64,000 bases of DNA from Saksenaea vasiformis B4078 (lineage: Eukaryota > Mucoromycota > Mucoromycetes > Mucorales > Saksenaeaceae). Position 1 is the stretch's first letter. The number at the start of each line of letters is the position of its first letter. Made by a program: the position numbers and the translations under genes. The notes beneath the pieces were generated by a model. That model was not told where the DNA came from, did no database searches, and saw nothing but the letters and a program-made list of their open reading frames with translations. The stretch is from NCBI GenBank assembly GCA_000697055.1, contig JNDT01002032.1, positions 1 to 64,000 on the forward strand. Direction: 5' to 3'. Below are positions 62,592 to 64,000 of this stretch, one piece after another.

Positions 62592-63888
62592 TTAGAGCGA
62601 GACCCAACCCGTTCCAGGTTTGACCCATATGCCACCTTTCTGGAGAAAGGCTACAATAAAATTAGCCGTATCCAAGGAGACGGAAGACAACGGGAGTTTT
62701 ACAAGGGATTGGACAATCAGAACGGCTTTGGGATCACCTGATGCCACGATGGCCTGGATGCATTCGGGAAAACTAAGGTGACAAGCCATGGCAATGTTTG
62801 GTTCGGGTCGTGGGCGACCCTGGATAATATAAGTGCAAATTGTGGCGAGATATTGTAGCCGCAGGAGACTATCAATGGAGTCTGGTGTTGCAAGGGACCG
62901 AATGGCCAGGGCTGAGGCTAGCAACTGACCACCTCCGAGAAACCAATCCAGATGGATTTGGCCATCACTCGTATGTCGTGCAGATACATGGATCAACCGG
63001 AGTGCGGTCTGGATAAGATCTGAAAGTGGGTCATCATCGGGGGGTATCCACTCCGCCATGTACGTCCGAAGAAGGTCGGGTTTGCTCTTTAGCAACAATT
63101 TGACTGCTGAACAGAAGGTGTTGCTACCGTCCATTTTGCCATCAAAACGTTGATCGGCATTAATCAAATCAAATAAGATCTGATTTGTTGTCTTGGTGCT
63201 ATGATGCCCCCCGGTGGAACTGTTTGCACGCCCGACCACGAGCAGCTCCGAGACGTCAAGATAGCTACATGCCAGATAGGCCAAACCTTGTGACACCATC
63301 TCTGGCAGTTGTTGCTCAAGTCCACATGCCAGATGAACTAGCGGCTGCAGTTGGGAACCGATGGATGTATATAATCTCGATTCATAAAAATAGCGTTCGA
63401 CTGTCGTTTGAACGCCGTAACGCTGGATTTCTTGGTCGAAAAAGTCAAGATAATCGCCATAAGCTCTATATAGATAAAGAAAAAGGATCAGCTCATTTGT
63501 CATTCTCCCTGAAAAGAGTAAAAAAAAAACTTACGAGTGGTGACCCAGATATTCTTGCCAATTATGTTGATGAATAACATGACTTGGTCGTTGTAATGGT
63601 TCCAAGTCTGGGAGAATCGTATGGTAGGCTTGTGTCAATTGTCTTTGATCAGCTACGGTCAATGGAGTCAGTCAGTAAAGGATTGCCTCATTCGTTATTT
63701 ACAGGCATACCTCCGAATTCATGCAACGTCAGCAGAACTCTTGTTAAAACATTAGGTCTGTCGCGATGTTCCATATGATAGACATTGTGATGTTTCTGGA
63801 TAAGTTCAGCTAACAGTGAACGTGTATCATTTGTTGGGCGAGGAAATGGTGATATTGGCGCAGGAGCAATTTGCATGGTGGTGTTCAT
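62592..63888 (-). CDS. Questin-oxidase-like protein (DUF4243 family)
   Basis: Three in-frame exons: 63888-63711, 63652-63535 and 63465-62592, giving 389 aa. Family features are an N-terminal LLAELIQKHHNVYHMEHRDR, then a Leu-rich HEFGAD and HNWQEYLGHHSAYGDYLDFF. The middle has QPLVHLACGLEQQLPEMVSQ and repeated helices follow. This layout fits the questin oxidase-like group (including GedK of Aspergillus). Those enzymes open an anthraquinone ring by Baeyer-Villiger-type oxidation without an evident flavin motif. Many fungi carry several such genes outside pigment clusters, and no polyketide genes lie nearby, so the substrate is unknown. ATG 63888 is chosen over an upstream one at 63990 because the intervening stretch is low-complexity Phe/Ser. 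Confidence 0.82.
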
Positions 63889-64000
63889 AATGGTAGGACG
63901 CAAGAAGAAAGGGTGAAAGGAAAAAAAGAAAAAAGAGAAGGAGATAAGGTAGATGGTGTTTTCTCTGGGCTCTTTTATATGCGCAGGCAAAAAGGGTTAG

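Overview
The window looks like nuclear DNA of an early-diverging filamentous fungus, most likely Mucoromycota (Mucorales-like). This is inferred from AT-rich spacers, many 40-80 bp GT-AG introns, fungal families (Gin4/SAD-type kinase, fungal CSL factor, GH5 mannanase, questin-oxidase-like enzyme) and decayed transposons with the DUF6729 and Tc1/mariner flavour. No search was run. All gene models come from manual splicing in which reading frame is kept across every intron.

Layout. 1-187: C-terminal end of a Fanzor (eukaryotic TnpB-like, RNA-guided nuclease) gene cut by the window edge. 190-6150: repeats only (minisatellite, inverted MITE-like pair, dispersed repeats). 6150-8570 (-): FYRN/FYRC protein. 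8571-16115: gene-poor. 16116-17531 (+): OB-fold protein resembling shelterin TPP1/Tpz1. 17532-21708: gene-poor, microsatellites. 21709-31736 (-): three large genes in a row, a Gin4/BRSK-like kinase, a CSL (RBP-J) transcription factor and a WHIM/DDT-like chromatin protein. 32124-32808: broken DUF6729-like transposon gene. 33844-37198 (+): complete 18-exon Fanzor of 821 aa with all RuvC motifs. 37361-37994 (+): small basic coiled-coil protein. 38963-42406 (-): TTC7/Ypp1-like TPR protein. 43065-43951 (+): ribosomal protein uL30 (RPL7). 46006-47711 (+): secreted GH5 mannanase. 48179-49258 (+): PASK-like kinase without PAS domains. 49259-53895: repeat-rich, with a Tc1/mariner relic. 53896-54737 (-): part of an unrecognised gene. 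55192-55518 (-): 86-aa protein. 57010-57445 (-): Tim13. 58147-60495 (+): SUN-domain protein. 60496-62591: mostly empty. 62592-63888 (-): questin-oxidase-like protein.

Most genes are housekeeping or regulatory and do not form a pathway. The notable system is Fanzor: one apparently intact, intron-rich copy at 33.8-37.2 kb and the tail of a second at the left edge, set among transposon debris. The intact copy keeps RuvC-I Asp476, a relocated RuvC-II Glu689, RuvC-III Asp787 and zinc-ribbon cysteines, and it is followed within 160 bp by another gene.
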